From positions 1 through 43,924 of the forward strand of contig PABK01000059.1 in the NCBI GenBank assembly GCA_002699145.1: a DNA stretch of 43,924 nt, written 5' to 3'. The notes under the pieces are model-generated. The model worked only from the letters and a program-made list of their open reading frames with translations, was not told the DNA's origin and did not search any database. Of this stretch, positions 1 through 8,572 are shown piece after piece. The DNA comes from Halioglobus sp. Its GTDB lineage: Bacteria; Pseudomonadota; Gammaproteobacteria; Pseudomonadales; Halieaceae. Every line of letters begins with the position of its first letter. Position 1 is the first letter of the stretch. The position numbers and the translations under genes were made by a program.

Positions 1-1092
1 TTGGAAAGTGAAGGGATGCCCGTAACACTCGAAAATCTATTTACGACTAACGGAATACATTTACAACGAGCCGCAAGAGAGCCTGTAGCTTTGCAATTTA
101 AGGATGGCAGTCAATTATACGTACGCGCCGAACTACAATCTGCGCGTACGGTGATCCCACACCACCAAACAGCCTCGATTAAACATGTTGGCTCTAATGC
201 AGAATTAATTTCCCCGTTATATCAACGTGCTCTGAAGGCGTTTTGTGGCGATGTACCTGTATTGATTAATGGTGAAACCGGTACAGGCAAAGACGTATTG
301 GCACGCTGGCTACATCGAAACGGCCCGCTAGGTAGAGGCAACTTTGTGGGGGTGAACTGCGCATCAATTCCAGAAACCTTAATTGAATCTGAACTTTTCG
401 GCTATGAGGACGGAGCTTTTACCGGCGCTCGTCGTGGCGGCATGGCGGGAAAAATTGAACTAGCTAGTGAAGGAACATTATTCCTCGACGAAATTGGAGA
501 TATGCCGCTGGACATGCAATCCAGATTGCTACGCGCTCTACAGGATCGGGAAGTGACGCGTCTTGGGAGTAGCCGCGCTCGAGCAGTTTCATTTTCATTA
601 GTATGCGCCACCCATCGCTCGTTACACGAACAAATTCAGAAGGGGCTATTTCGGGAAGACTTGTATTACCGTATCAATGGCCTTCAACTCACTCTACCGC
701 CCTTGCGCGATCGCCCTGATCTAGAGAAATTGATTGACGAGATTCTACGGGAAGCCGCCGCACCAAGTGCGCCACCTACGCTCTCCCCTGCGGCTCATGC
801 AGCGCTTCATGCTTACAACTGGCCGGGAAATATTAGAGAACTGCAGCAGGCACTTAAGTTGGGCGTTGCGTTAGCAGAAGATGATTGCATTGAACTTAAC
901 CATCTTCCATCGGCGCTGCGTAACCAAGCGATTTTGTCGCCAGCGGCACAAACCTTAGCCGACCAAAATAAACAAGCTATCATCGTAGCTCTGCGGAAAC
1001 ACGATGGAAACGTGTCTGCAGCTGCTCGCAGTTTAGGAATTAGTCGGGCAACTTTTTATCGAAAAATGCGTCTATCGGGTTTGGATCGTTAG
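1..1092 (+). CDS. Sigma-54-dependent activator (AcoR-like), N-terminus missing or outside window
   Basis: This is a bacterial enhancer-binding protein that would use ATP hydrolysis to open sigma-54 promoters. The AAA+ domain shows Walker A GETGTGKD (residues 91-98), the sigma-54 contact loop GAFTGA (138-143) and Walker B TLFLDEIGD (159-167). A Fis-type helix-turn-helix (NVSAAARSLGISRATFYRKM) lies at the C-terminus. AcoR-like regulators usually have a long N-terminal GAF/PAS sensor part of about 300 residues. Here only about 60 residues precede the AAA+ domain and the frame opens at base 1 with TTG, so the gene is probably cut by the window edge. The inducer and targets cannot be read. The GAFTGA loop is intact, so true sigma-54 activation is expected. 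The TAG stop at 1090-1092 abuts degenerate sequence with IS5-like remnants. Confidence 0.85.
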   Translation: MESEGMPVTLENLFTTNGIHLQRAAREPVALQFKDGSQLYVRAELQSARTVIPHHQTASIKHVGSNAELISPLYQRALKAFCGDVPVLINGETGTGKDVLARWLHRNGPLGRGNFVGVNCASIPETLIESELFGYEDGAFTGARRGGMAGKIELASEGTLFLDEIGDMPLDMQSRLLRALQDREVTRLGSSRARAVSFSLVCATHRSLHEQIQKGLFREDLYYRINGLQLTLPPLRDRPDLEKLIDEILREAAAPSAPPTLSPAAHAALHAYNWPGNIRELQQALKLGVALAEDDCIELNHLPSALRNQAILSPAAQTLADQNKQAIIVALRKHDGNVSAAARSLGISRATFYRKMRLSGLDR

Positions 1093-1189
1093 CGCTGAAT
1101 ATCAATGAGCGTTTTGCCGCTGTGTAAGTCCATTGCCTTCGGATTGCGAATCGGGCCGCCCAAAACACGTAGCTGGAGGGCAATCTTTA

Positions 1190-1401
1190 TGAAATTCGAA
1201 AGCAGGTTTGGTATCGTGTACAGATTTTAGCAGCGCTTTGAGGTTTTTGCTGTAGGACATGCCTTTCAAGGCAAATCCCGCCGCTTAAGGTTAGAGAAGC
1301 TCTAAACCATAGACGCCTACTAGGATACTGCGACCAAACTGATCCGTCATGACACCAAAAACGTACTCGACTTTCGACTTGTTGCGATTCTCAGCAGCTC
1401 A
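1190..1401 (-). pseudogene. Degenerate IS5-family transposase C-terminal remnant
   Basis: Read on the minus strand, 1398-1291 gives NRNKSKVEYVFGVMTDQFG followed by a short tail, then two in-frame stops, then ALKGMSYSKNLKALLKSVHD in the same frame down to about 1200. The first block resembles the C-terminal part of IS5-family transposases, where an N-x-x-K-S-x-V-E-x-V-F-G-x-M-K-x-Q-F-G-like stretch contains the catalytic Glu. The second block resembles the MSYNLKR-like tail. The frame is interrupted by stops and has no start, so it is a fossil. The rest of 1093-1637 holds no credible intact gene; a short plus-strand frame at 1349-1534 is judged to be a shadow. The call rests on remembered family motifs only. 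Confidence 0.4.
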
Positions 1402-1637
1402 AATCGCACAATTTCAACCCATTGTTCTCGCTGGAAATGACACACGAGACCTATTAAACTTGGGTATCCGGAATTTCTGGTTGATAAAATGCCAAAGATG
1501 TAAAGAAGAAAATCTTTCTCAGCGGATTATCTGATTGATCCTCTTCAGCCTACTCTACTGCCAATTTTCTGTTTCCACCTTCGCCTGAGTCTTCATAGCG
1601 ATGCTGACTAGGGAGGACAGCGAGAGCTGGGCAAGCG

Positions 1638-1952
1638 TCAAAGCGGTTCTGGTTCATGCGCAATCCGAACACCTGCACAACATTCCTCTTGTAAGAAACC
1701 GATCAAATTCTCTAGGTGCCCATACTCGGATATACAGACAATCGTGCGGCTATGTTTCTCCTGCCGGATCAGCCCTACCTTGGCCATGCGCGCAAGGTGA
1801 TGTGATAGCGTCGAAGCAGGAATACCCAGCCCCTTCTGGATATCTCCGACCGAAGCCCCATCATGGCCAGCTTTGACCAGAAAGCGGAACACGGACAGTC
1901 GGTGACTATTCCCTAGCTCAGCTAAGCTGGCTGCAACCTTTTCGTGATCCAT
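1638..1952 (-). CDS. ArsR/SmtB-family metalloregulator
   Basis: This is a 104-aa winged-helix repressor with the ArsR fold. The recognition helix region is STLSHHLARMAKVGLIRQEK (residues 47-66), and the protein ends with a Cys pair (C91-C92, sequence EECCAG) plus C73. Cys residues of this kind are candidate thiol ligands for arsenicals or soft metals. The reading frame can start at TTG 1964, but ATG 1952 is chosen because GGGG lies about six bases upstream. It is divergent from the permease at 2064, so it most likely represses that gene and itself through the shared 110-bp region. No CxC motif is seen in the recognition helix, so classical ArsR sensing of As(III) is not assured. Confidence 0.82.
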   Translation of the reverse strand: MDHEKVAASLAELGNSHRLSVFRFLVKAGHDGASVGDIQKGLGIPASTLSHHLARMAKVGLIRQEKHSRTIVCISEYGHLENLIGFLQEECCAGVRIAHEPEPL

Positions 1953-1967
1953 AGCACGCCCCAATAA

Positions 1968-2051
1968 TTCGATGTTTCTAGAATTATAGTTGACAGGTCG
2001 GATAAACGCAAGTAGGCTGCGTACATCATTTCGACAATACTAGAAATATAG
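1968..2051. promoter_or_regulatory. Paired operator-like direct repeats between arsR and permease
   Basis: Two related 22-bp sites occur at 1968-1989 and 2030-2051. Both have the form TTCGA-N5-CTAGAA-N-TATAG. One overlaps the upstream edge of the repressor gene, and the other sits 12 bases before the permease start. This layout suits binding of an ArsR dimer to both divergent promoters. That the sites bind this ArsR is inferred. Confidence 0.55.
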
Positions 2052-2063
2052 GAGTAATATTGA

Positions 2064-2768
2064 ATGTCATCTCAACTCCAAGACGCTCTAGGCATGTTCG
2101 CCTTTCTCGCTATCGAGCTATCGGTTTTATTCATTGGCATTAGCTTGCTGGTCGGAGTTCTTCAACGTCACATCCCACCATCCAAGGTGGAAGCGTTACT
2201 GACTTCCAGTGGGAAGCGAGGCTATTTTCTTGCTGCTGGTTTAGGAGCTATAACGCCCTTCTGTAGTTGCTCGACTATCCCCATGTTGAAAGGGTTGATT
2301 CGGGCACGGGCCGGTTTTGGGCCGATGATGGTGTTTCTTTTCTCATCTCCGTTGCTGAATCCTATCGTCGTCGGCCTGCTGGTTGCCACGTTTGGATGGA
2401 CACTTACTGCTATCTATGTGCTCGCCGCTTTGGTGGTCGCGGTAGGTGCCGGATGGCTGCTTCACACGCTTGGCTTCGAGCGTTATGTGCGCCGGACGGC
2501 GACACAAGAGAGCAGTGGATGTAGTTCATCAGCAAGCCCGTGCAGTGCTACATCGACCGCATCGAGTTGCGGCACCAACAGCTGCGACACCACTCCGAAG
2601 ACGGCTTCTTGCGGGGCTGATAGGAAGACAACAGTCTCTACGTCTAGCGAATGCTGTGACAGTCAACCCACTGTCACGGTTAAGAAAGAAGGGAAGTACA
2701 GTGGTGTGTGGCGGGAAGCTTGGTGGGGTACTAGGGATTTTCCGTCCAAAAACGACAAGAATCGCTGA
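2064..2768 (+). pseudogene. ArsP/COG0701 permease, 3' half removed by Tn3-family insertion
   Basis: The N-terminal half is a membrane permease of the COG0701 (DUF318/UPF0718) family, which includes the methylarsenical exporter ArsP. The family signature TPFCSCSTIPMLKG is at about residues 64-77, and FLFSSPLLNPIVVG follows. About four hydrophobic segments are present. A hydrophilic loop (about residues 150-205) carries many Cys residues, including CC and C-x(n)-C pairs. At base 2725 the reading frame runs into the transposon inverted repeat, so the last codons (from about residue 221) are transposon sequence. Family members are normally about 300-400 aa with a second permease half, so the product is probably inactive. 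Its gene is divergent from arsR and presumably controlled by it. Confidence 0.8.
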
Positions 2769-2808
2769 AAGCCCCGCCATCCGAGGCCTCCCAGGGGGTA
2801 TTACTTTT
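2725..2808 (+). repeat. Left inverted repeat of the Tn3-family element
   Basis: The 84 bases match the reverse complement of 5880-5963 at 76 positions by my count. The repeat begins GGGGTACTAGGG. The tnpA stop codon (2801-2803) lies inside it, so the transposase C-terminus is encoded by the repeat. Confidence 0.9.
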
Positions 2809-5800
2809 CCCGAACCGGTAAATATCCCTCGATTGTGCGCATCAGTTCCTCCAGATCCGGTAGTTTTTCACTCATTTCGAAGGTATAGATACCCTTCAAG
2901 TTGATGTTATACCAAGCCACTGGAGAAGCCTGTTTGACAATCTGTATTCGCTTATCGTCATTCTGATATTCGAAGCTCGTCAGCAGCTGGCTGAGTATGC
3001 TGGAATTGAAGTAAATAATGGCGTTGGTGACCAAGCGCGCGCATTCGTTCCATAGTTGGATTTCTTCATCAGAGCTGCCCCGGAACTGATCCCCATTGAC
3101 GTTGCTGATTGCTCGACGCAGCTGGTGGTAAGCTTCCCCCCGATTAAGGGCTCGCTGAACGTAGTTACGCAGGCTGGCATCATCGATGTAGTTCAACAAG
3201 TAATTCGCTTTTACCAAGCGGTTGTACTCCGTTAGGGCCTCCAGCAAGGGATGGTTTTTCTTGTACCCGGAGAGTTTACGAACCAGCGTGGCCTGTGTCG
3301 TTTTTCGCTCCTTGAGTGACACTGCGATCCGTTGGATGGTGTCCCAGTGCTGCATGATACGTTTGGTATTGATGGCTTTTTTCAGGCGTAGCTGAATTCT
3401 CTGATCTTTGTCTTCTTTTACATCAAACATCTCGTTGATGACGCGACTAACCTGCGCGTAACGCGGTGCAAAGCTGTATCCAAACAAGTCTAGCAGAGCG
3501 AAGTTGACGTGATTAACTCCGTGGGTATCCGTAGAGAGCACGTCCGGAATGATTTCCGAGCTGTTATTCATCAGCAAGTCAAAGATGTAATGGGATTCGT
3601 GTTCATTCGCTCCGATCACCCTGGCGTTAATAGCGGCATGGTTAGCGATTAAGCTCATGGCCGAGACGCCTTTCTGAGTTCCAAAGTACTTCGATGAATA
3701 GCGGGTTTTGAAGGTCTCTCGCCGGGCCTCAAACTTTTGACCATCGGCACTGGCGTGGATAATATCCTCTTGGATATTGTAATGCTTGAAGATTGGAAGC
3801 ATGGCCGTCGCATTGTTGATGTTGTCGTTGGCAGCATTCAGGGTTTCCAGTCGCAGGTAATTCGCTTGGATGGTACTGAGCTGATCATAAGTGCGATCGG
3901 AGATTTGAGCCATGCCGTAGATGCCTTGGTTCGTTGCATTCCCCACCAGAATCGCCAGAAGGTCATATTCGTGGGCTCGGTTCTTGGACTGAGCGCCCAG
4001 CACATGTTCAAAGCACTCAATGAAGCCGGTATCACGGTCCACCATGCGCAGCACATCGGCAACGCCCGTCGTCGGTATCTGCTGGAAGAAGGGGTTGTTG
4101 ACCAAGTACTTTTTACTCCCCGTCGGCAACCGCCATAGGCGCTTACCCTTCGGATTACGTAGGATAATGTTCCGGTTGTCATCCTGTTCCAGGTAGTCAC
4201 TGACCTCATACAAACGGATCTCCAGATCATTGGCTGTTCGCTCGATCAGCTTACTCGGTTCAGCGGTCAACTTTGGTAGCTGAGTTTGCTCCAGCAAATT
4301 GTGCTTTTCTCTTCGCCAGCGTTCTCGACTCACCAGATCTGCATCCAAGGCCCGGTATTTAATGACATCAGGCAAGGTCAGCTGGCCATTCAACCGATCG
4401 GGGATCTGTAGATACAGGTACCATTCGTAGCGATCTGGGTTAAACGTCCCACCCTCGTCCTGCAAGAACGGTAATTGTTTCTTGGAGGGCAACCGGGCGT
4501 CTATCGTTGCATTTGAGATGACCCCTTGTGCTGCAAGATCAAGCCGAGCGTGATTCAGTGCTGCTGCCAGGCGTTGGGCGCCTGCGCTGGCTTCATAGCG
4601 TAGGCAAAGAAACAGCTGCCGAAGCAACCCTTCCCTTAAGCTATCTCTCTGGTCATAGTATTGCCACATAGCTTCCTCAACGGAACGCTTTTGTTCATTC
4701 AGGAACAGGTAGACAGACTTCAGATCTTTCTCCGCAAGCAGCTTCAGCGCTTTCTGTCTTACCGCCCCAAACGGTTGCTGTTGATCGATGCTATCATCAA
4801 TGAACAGATGTAGAACTTCCGCAGCCTTGCTGACATTTTTAGCGGCTTTTTGCCAATCTTGATAAACTACTTCCTGCGCATAAGCCTTCGATTTATTCTT
4901 GGCCTGTCGGACATGATGAACAAAACCATCGGCTATGCGTTCCAACGCCTGCTGCCAGCGGAACTGCAAATAGCACAGGAGATAAAGCCTCTGATTTCCC
5001 ACAGACTGCCGCTTCAGTTTAGCCCCATAGTAATCGACCCGTTCTGCAAAGTGCTGCTGATTTTTCTGGGACAACGATAGCGTACTCAATATGGCATTCA
5101 CTTGCGACATCCAGTGCTGGATGTGGCGATGTACGGTCAGCTCCTTCTCCAGCTCAGTTCCTGTGAAGTTACGGGCAGATTGACGTAACTGTCGCAACGT
5201 TAGCGATCCGTCTACGTTTACGAGGGCAGCCAATGCGTCTTTTAGCTCCTGAGGCAGTTCGAGATCTACGTGGGTAATCAGCCGATCTTGCTCCTGACCA
5301 ACAACCTGGCTGATGATCTTTTGCAGGGTGCTGTAGGCAGGGATCGCAATTTTCTGCCCTGATAAATACTCAATCGCTGCGTCGAAGAGGTGCCTCGGAG
5401 CAGACCAGGCTTTGGCCTGCTGCGTTAGGTGGGCTACCAAAGCAGATCCATGGGCTTTAAAACTCCAGCGCTGGTATTCGCAGAGTTCGAATATCCGCTT
5501 GTAAATCCTCTCGTTTTCTTTCTGCGAGAGATTGAACGGTCTGAAGCCGGGTCCTGGCAGTACCGTTTCGTGGACGTGCTTTAGATCATGTTTTATCTGA
5601 TGAAATCCAGGATTCAGCACTACAGGTTTAGCCTTAAAATAACCCAGCAGCACAATAAACATGTAGCGCTGCCCACGATTTCGGAATTTATTAGCGACAG
5701 CCAGTTCCTTGTCGTTCAGAGCGAAAATGAAGCGTTGATCGTTGGACGTGAAAATTGGGGGCCCATAAAAATCGTCTTGTTCTGCATCGGACAAGATTTG

Positions 5801-5821
5801 AACACGTTCTTCATATGCCAT
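2801..5821 (-). CDS. tnpA: Tn3-family transposase TnpA
   Basis: This 1006-residue DDE transposase has the usual length of the family. The N-terminal half (DUF4158-like, starting with AYEERVQILSDAEQDDFYGP) binds the terminal repeats, and the C-terminal half is catalytic. The candidate catalytic triad is D693 in SADGQKFE, D765 in STDTHGVNHVNFALL and E896 in NRGEAYHQLRRAI. The frame is uninterrupted and both inverted repeats are present, so the element may still transpose replicatively. No resolvase gene lies inside the repeats. The TnpS/TnpT pair immediately to the right may serve that role. It is not the same sub-lineage as the decayed transposase at 16451-18743, which has a different N-terminus. 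Confidence 0.95.
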   Translation of the reverse strand: MAYEERVQILSDAEQDDFYGPPIFTSNDQRFIFALNDKELAVANKFRNRGQRYMFIVLLGYFKAKPVVLNPGFHQIKHDLKHVHETVLPGPGFRPFNLSQKENERIYKRIFELCEYQRWSFKAHGSALVAHLTQQAKAWSAPRHLFDAAIEYLSGQKIAIPAYSTLQKIISQVVGQEQDRLITHVDLELPQELKDALAALVNVDGSLTLRQLRQSARNFTGTELEKELTVHRHIQHWMSQVNAILSTLSLSQKNQQHFAERVDYYGAKLKRQSVGNQRLYLLCYLQFRWQQALERIADGFVHHVRQAKNKSKAYAQEVVYQDWQKAAKNVSKAAEVLHLFIDDSIDQQQPFGAVRQKALKLLAEKDLKSVYLFLNEQKRSVEEAMWQYYDQRDSLREGLLRQLFLCLRYEASAGAQRLAAALNHARLDLAAQGVISNATIDARLPSKKQLPFLQDEGGTFNPDRYEWYLYLQIPDRLNGQLTLPDVIKYRALDADLVSRERWRREKHNLLEQTQLPKLTAEPSKLIERTANDLEIRLYEVSDYLEQDDNRNIILRNPKGKRLWRLPTGSKKYLVNNPFFQQIPTTGVADVLRMVDRDTGFIECFEHVLGAQSKNRAHEYDLLAILVGNATNQGIYGMAQISDRTYDQLSTIQANYLRLETLNAANDNINNATAMLPIFKHYNIQEDIIHASADGQKFEARRETFKTRYSSKYFGTQKGVSAMSLIANHAAINARVIGANEHESHYIFDLLMNNSSEIIPDVLSTDTHGVNHVNFALLDLFGYSFAPRYAQVSRVINEMFDVKEDKDQRIQLRLKKAINTKRIMQHWDTIQRIAVSLKERKTTQATLVRKLSGYKKNHPLLEALTEYNRLVKANYLLNYIDDASLRNYVQRALNRGEAYHQLRRAISNVNGDQFRGSSDEEIQLWNECARLVTNAIIYFNSSILSQLLTSFEYQNDDKRIQIVKQASPVAWYNINLKGIYTFEMSEKLPDLEELMRTIEGYLPVREK

Positions 5822-5879
5822 ACGTTTAGCCTAAAAAGGCCAAATCTTAACCAAAATTGGTGTAAATATGGACTTCAGA

Positions 5880-5963
5880 AAAAGCAATCCCCTCTTGGAG
5901 GCCCCGGATGGCGGGGCTTTCGGCGATTATTGTCGTTTTTGGACGGAAAAACCCTAGTACCCC
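5880..5963 (-). repeat. Right inverted repeat of the Tn3-family element
   Basis: This is the partner of 2725-2808 and ends 59 bases upstream of the tnpA start. The conserved inner block CCGTCCAAAAACGACAA is present in both ends. Confidence 0.9.
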
Positions 5964-6044
5964 AATATGTGAGAGAAGCACAGGGCTGTTGTTTCAGTTT
6001 TTTAGGGTATTCCCGTGGCTCAAGCACTATCAATGCTGGGGTCA

Positions 6045-7205
6045 TCAGAATTTAAGTCGCTGCCACTCGTCATGCCATTTATGATCTTCGGCATGCTGGT
6101 AGATAGCGGTGGTTTCCAGCTTGTCGTGACGGGCAGAAGCCTGAATGTATTTGAGGCCGATACCTGAATCATCACCATGAGTAACAGCTGTATGCCGGAA
6201 CCAGTGGGTAGATGCACTTCTGAGCTTTCGTGCACAGGCTGGCGATTCAGCCTCTATGCTGTCAGCCGCCCCAACGACAATCTCCTTCACCAGGCGATAG
6301 ATCATATTGCCAGTGACGCCATTGGTCCCCTTGACGCTCCGAAACACCGGTGACGTGTCATCCTCGGGGGGGAAGTCATCCAAACCTAAAAAACGACGAT
6401 AACGTATCAATGCATCCATCATTTCATCATTAGCGGGGACCCGGGCGCGCTTGCCACCTTTGCCTTCGACAAACCACCACCACCTACCCCGGAATTCCCT
6501 GAAGCTATTCATTGAATGGCTCGCAATTTCCGACACCCTGGGTGCGAGCAAATAGAGGAAGTGAAACAAATAGCGGATCCGCTCGAAATGCTCGATCTCT
6601 CGGCGTGTGCCTTGGGGCAGGGCAGCGATATAAGTCTTCAGGTGCTCCCACGTCTCTTGGTCGAGAAAGCGCTCTTGTACGATGACATCATCGGTAGCAG
6701 GCGTCAGCATCTTATTCCGCCGGCGGATCAACGACAGCGGATTCCCGCGTATATACCCGGCGTCCACCCAGTAGGAGAGGAGGGCATTGATCACGATCAG
6801 GGCCTGTCGCTGGCTACTCTGGCTCAATGGCCCCTGGAAAGGCTTCCAGGATGGCGAATGCCGCGGAGCTCGCGGACCACACCAGTAGGCCTCGGGCTGG
6901 GGATTTCCTATAAACACCTGGTAGGCCTGAAAGTCCTCCCTCAACAATCCCGAGATCGGCTTGTACTGCTGCTTGATCGACCAGAGGAGCAGGCGTTCGG
7001 CTTCGATACGATATTTGCGGTAGGTGTGCGGTGAGTCCTCGAACTCTGCCAACCAGCACTGAATCGCTTCCCAATCGTTATTCGCTTGGATCTGGCAATG
7101 CGACTGAGACAGCCGATTGTCTCCCTGGCTGCCATCCAGTTCCTCGGGCAGGGCGCCCAATCCATCCAGCGACACCGGATGCAGTCCAAAATTGGCTAAT
7201 TCCAC
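6045..7205 (-). CDS. tnpS: Tyrosine recombinase, TnpS-type cointegrate resolvase
   Basis: This 386-aa site-specific recombinase has an N-terminal core-binding (SAM-like) domain at about residues 45-165 and a catalytic domain after it. The full catalytic set is visible: R223 (LAPRVSEI), K249 (EGKGGKRARVP), H334 and R337 (HWFRHTAV), H360 (SARHDKLETT) and the nucleophile Y369 (AIYQHA). The start is GTG at 7205 with GGAG nine bases upstream. It is divergent from a coiled-coil gene at 7418, which is the layout of tnpS-rst-tnpT in Tn4651-type transposons. There TnpS and TnpT resolve cointegrates at the intervening site. It is longer than I remember for Tn4651 TnpS, so a plain integron- or phage-like integrase cannot be fully excluded, but the neighbour makes TnpS the best call. 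Confidence 0.8.
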   Translation of the reverse strand: MELANFGLHPVSLDGLGALPEELDGSQGDNRLSQSHCQIQANNDWEAIQCWLAEFEDSPHTYRKYRIEAERLLLWSIKQQYKPISGLLREDFQAYQVFIGNPQPEAYWCGPRAPRHSPSWKPFQGPLSQSSQRQALIVINALLSYWVDAGYIRGNPLSLIRRRNKMLTPATDDVIVQERFLDQETWEHLKTYIAALPQGTRREIEHFERIRYLFHFLYLLAPRVSEIASHSMNSFREFRGRWWWFVEGKGGKRARVPANDEMMDALIRYRRFLGLDDFPPEDDTSPVFRSVKGTNGVTGNMIYRLVKEIVVGAADSIEAESPACARKLRSASTHWFRHTAVTHGDDSGIGLKYIQASARHDKLETTAIYQHAEDHKWHDEWQRLKF

Positions 7206-7417
7206 ACCTGAAAGGTCTCCTACTGCTAAATCGGCGATATTGAGATTTTACCTCTCATAAATTCATGATAATAGGGTTAATCATGAAAATATTATAAAAA
7301 TAGGCCAAAAAGTATTAATATCAATACACCTTACATCGCACATTTTGTAGAATTCCAACTGCTGAGAATGTTTATGTTAATTACGGCGGGCAAATCCCCA
7401 CCGGGAGGGGAGTGATC
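7206..7417. other. Candidate rst resolution site / divergent promoters of tnpS-tnpT
   Basis: This AT-rich 212-bp gap lies between the divergent recombinase and coiled-coil genes. At its centre is a perfect inverted repeat, TTCATGAT (7262-7269) and ATCATGAA (7280-7287), separated by 10 bases. That is the form expected of a tyrosine-recombinase core with two arms and a central crossover region. In Tn4651-type elements the resolution site occupies this position. Assignment as rst is inferred from layout and dyad. Confidence 0.6.
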
Positions 7418-8446
7418 ATGCCCAAGACAATTGCCAATGCCAGTAACGTCTTTGCTGCCTGCGACAGGCTCGATGCGGCTAAAGACCGCTGGAATCGCGA
7501 GGATGTGCGCAGTGAAGTTGGAGGCGGTGGCTGGGTAGTCATCGATCCACTGATCAAAGCCTGGCGCGCATTGCGACCATTGAGGGAGGTGGCGCCAAGT
7601 ACCCCGACTGAATTGCTTCAACAGGTGGCGGCCTCATTGGAGGCACACATTGCTGGCTTCACGGAGGAAGCGGAGGGGCGACTCTCTGAGAACCAAAAGA
7701 TCTTTGATACGACCGTTTCTGAGCTGTCTGAAAAGTTGGCGATCCTGGAAGCTGAGTTGGAACAAAAAACCGAGAGTTTGCAGGCAAGCGACGTCGTTAA
7801 CGCAGCATTAACCGAGCAACTCGAACAAGCGCAAATGGAACTCGCGGAATCGAGGACAGAGAATGCCAAGTTGGTGACCGAGAACGACGGCCTCACCGGA
7901 CAAGTCTCTCGCATGGAGAAAGAGCACAAGACCGCAATTCAGTCGATACAAACTGAGCAACGGGAGCTGCTCAAGCAGCATGCCCAGGAGCGATCGCAGG
8001 CAGCAGAGGAGCACGCTACAGCAATTGCCGCTCAGCGTAAGGAACTGGCGCAGCAAGCTGAACAGGCTGAAAACCGACTGATGGTGCTCCTGGACCAGGA
8101 GAGACAAGAAGCCAAGACAGCTGAATCAAAATTGTCCGGAAACCTGGAGAAGGTTACGCAGAAGGTCCAAGCGCAGCGAGATACGATCATTGCCTTAGAA
8201 ACCAGCGTGAAGGAGCTTACTCGTCAGAACGAAAAACTAGATTTAGAGCTGACTGCTCGAGTTGAGAACTACACTGCTCTCCAAACATCACTCGAAGAGC
8301 AAAAAGCGACTACAGCGTCGATCAAGCAGGAATTCACAGCCTATAAACAGCAACATGCCTTGGGTGGTGAATTAGGGGCATTACAGGACGCTGTAGCGGG
8401 CCTACAGGCCCAGCTAACCGAACGCAAAAAGAAAAGGAGGGAGTAG
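7418..8446 (+). CDS. tnpT: Coiled-coil DNA-binding protein, TnpT-type
   Basis: This is a 342-aa protein. An N-terminal domain of about 80 residues resembles the KfrA-type DNA-binding region (AACDRLDAAKDRWNREDVRS). A very long coiled coil rich in Glu, Gln, Lys and Leu runs from about residue 80 to the end. In Tn4651-type transposons TnpT binds the resolution site and stimulates TnpS-mediated recombination. The start is ATG 7418 with the strong ribosome site GGGAGGGGAG; GTG 7412 in the same frame is less likely. The C-terminus is very basic (ERKKKRRE). It is transcribed away from tnpS across the candidate rst site. Plasmid KfrA proteins share this architecture, so the TnpT name depends on the context. 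Confidence 0.75.
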   Translation: MPKTIANASNVFAACDRLDAAKDRWNREDVRSEVGGGGWVVIDPLIKAWRALRPLREVAPSTPTELLQQVAASLEAHIAGFTEEAEGRLSENQKIFDTTVSELSEKLAILEAELEQKTESLQASDVVNAALTEQLEQAQMELAESRTENAKLVTENDGLTGQVSRMEKEHKTAIQSIQTEQRELLKQHAQERSQAAEEHATAIAAQRKELAQQAEQAENRLMVLLDQERQEAKTAESKLSGNLEKVTQKVQAQRDTIIALETSVKELTRQNEKLDLELTARVENYTALQTSLEEQKATTASIKQEFTAYKQQHALGGELGALQDAVAGLQAQLTERKKKRRE

Positions 8447-8530
8447 GCAATAAAACAGCTTCGAATTTCGAGAGACGGAAAGTTGGCGGCTATCGCAGCT
8501 ACCCGGTCACTACCTGTGATAGCTCAGATG

Positions 8531-8552
8531 TGAGCTGACAGACAGTGTCAGA
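8531..8552 (+). repeat. 22-bp inverted repeat, left copy (cassette boundary)
   Basis: The 22 bases contain the imperfect dyad TGACAGACAGTGTCA and are identical to the reverse complement of 12511-12532. About 20 bases further inside, both ends also share AAAGC(A/G)GACG. The pair brackets four genes and a broken one. Confidence 0.75.
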
Positions 8553-8572
8553 GATCATCGAAACTAAGCCCC

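Larger units (their letters stand above)
2725..5963. mobile_element. Tn3-family element, tnpA only, 3,239 bp
   Basis: The element is bounded by 84-bp inverted repeats that begin GGGGTACTAGGG at 2725 and end CCCTAGTACCCC at 5963. It contains only tnpA. No resolvase lies between the repeats, as in IS1071-type minimal Tn3 elements. The 5-bp flanks are TTGGT on the left and AATAT on the right, so no target-site duplication is visible. This suggests a deletion, inversion or recombination between two copies after insertion. Confidence 0.88.

Noticed and set aside
1349-1534. Small plus-strand frame of 61 residues
   Set aside because: It overlaps the minus-strand IS5-like remnant, has no ribosome site and no family signal.
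2725-5963. IS1071 identity for the Tn3 element
   Set aside because: The size and tnpA-only layout are similar, but the terminal sequence (GGGGTACTAGGG) and the 84-bp repeat do not match the 110-bp repeats I recall for IS1071.
8531-8552. CRISPR repeat or attC site
   Set aside because: Only two inverted copies exist 4 kb apart, there are no spacers, and no attC-like stem with core sites is seen.
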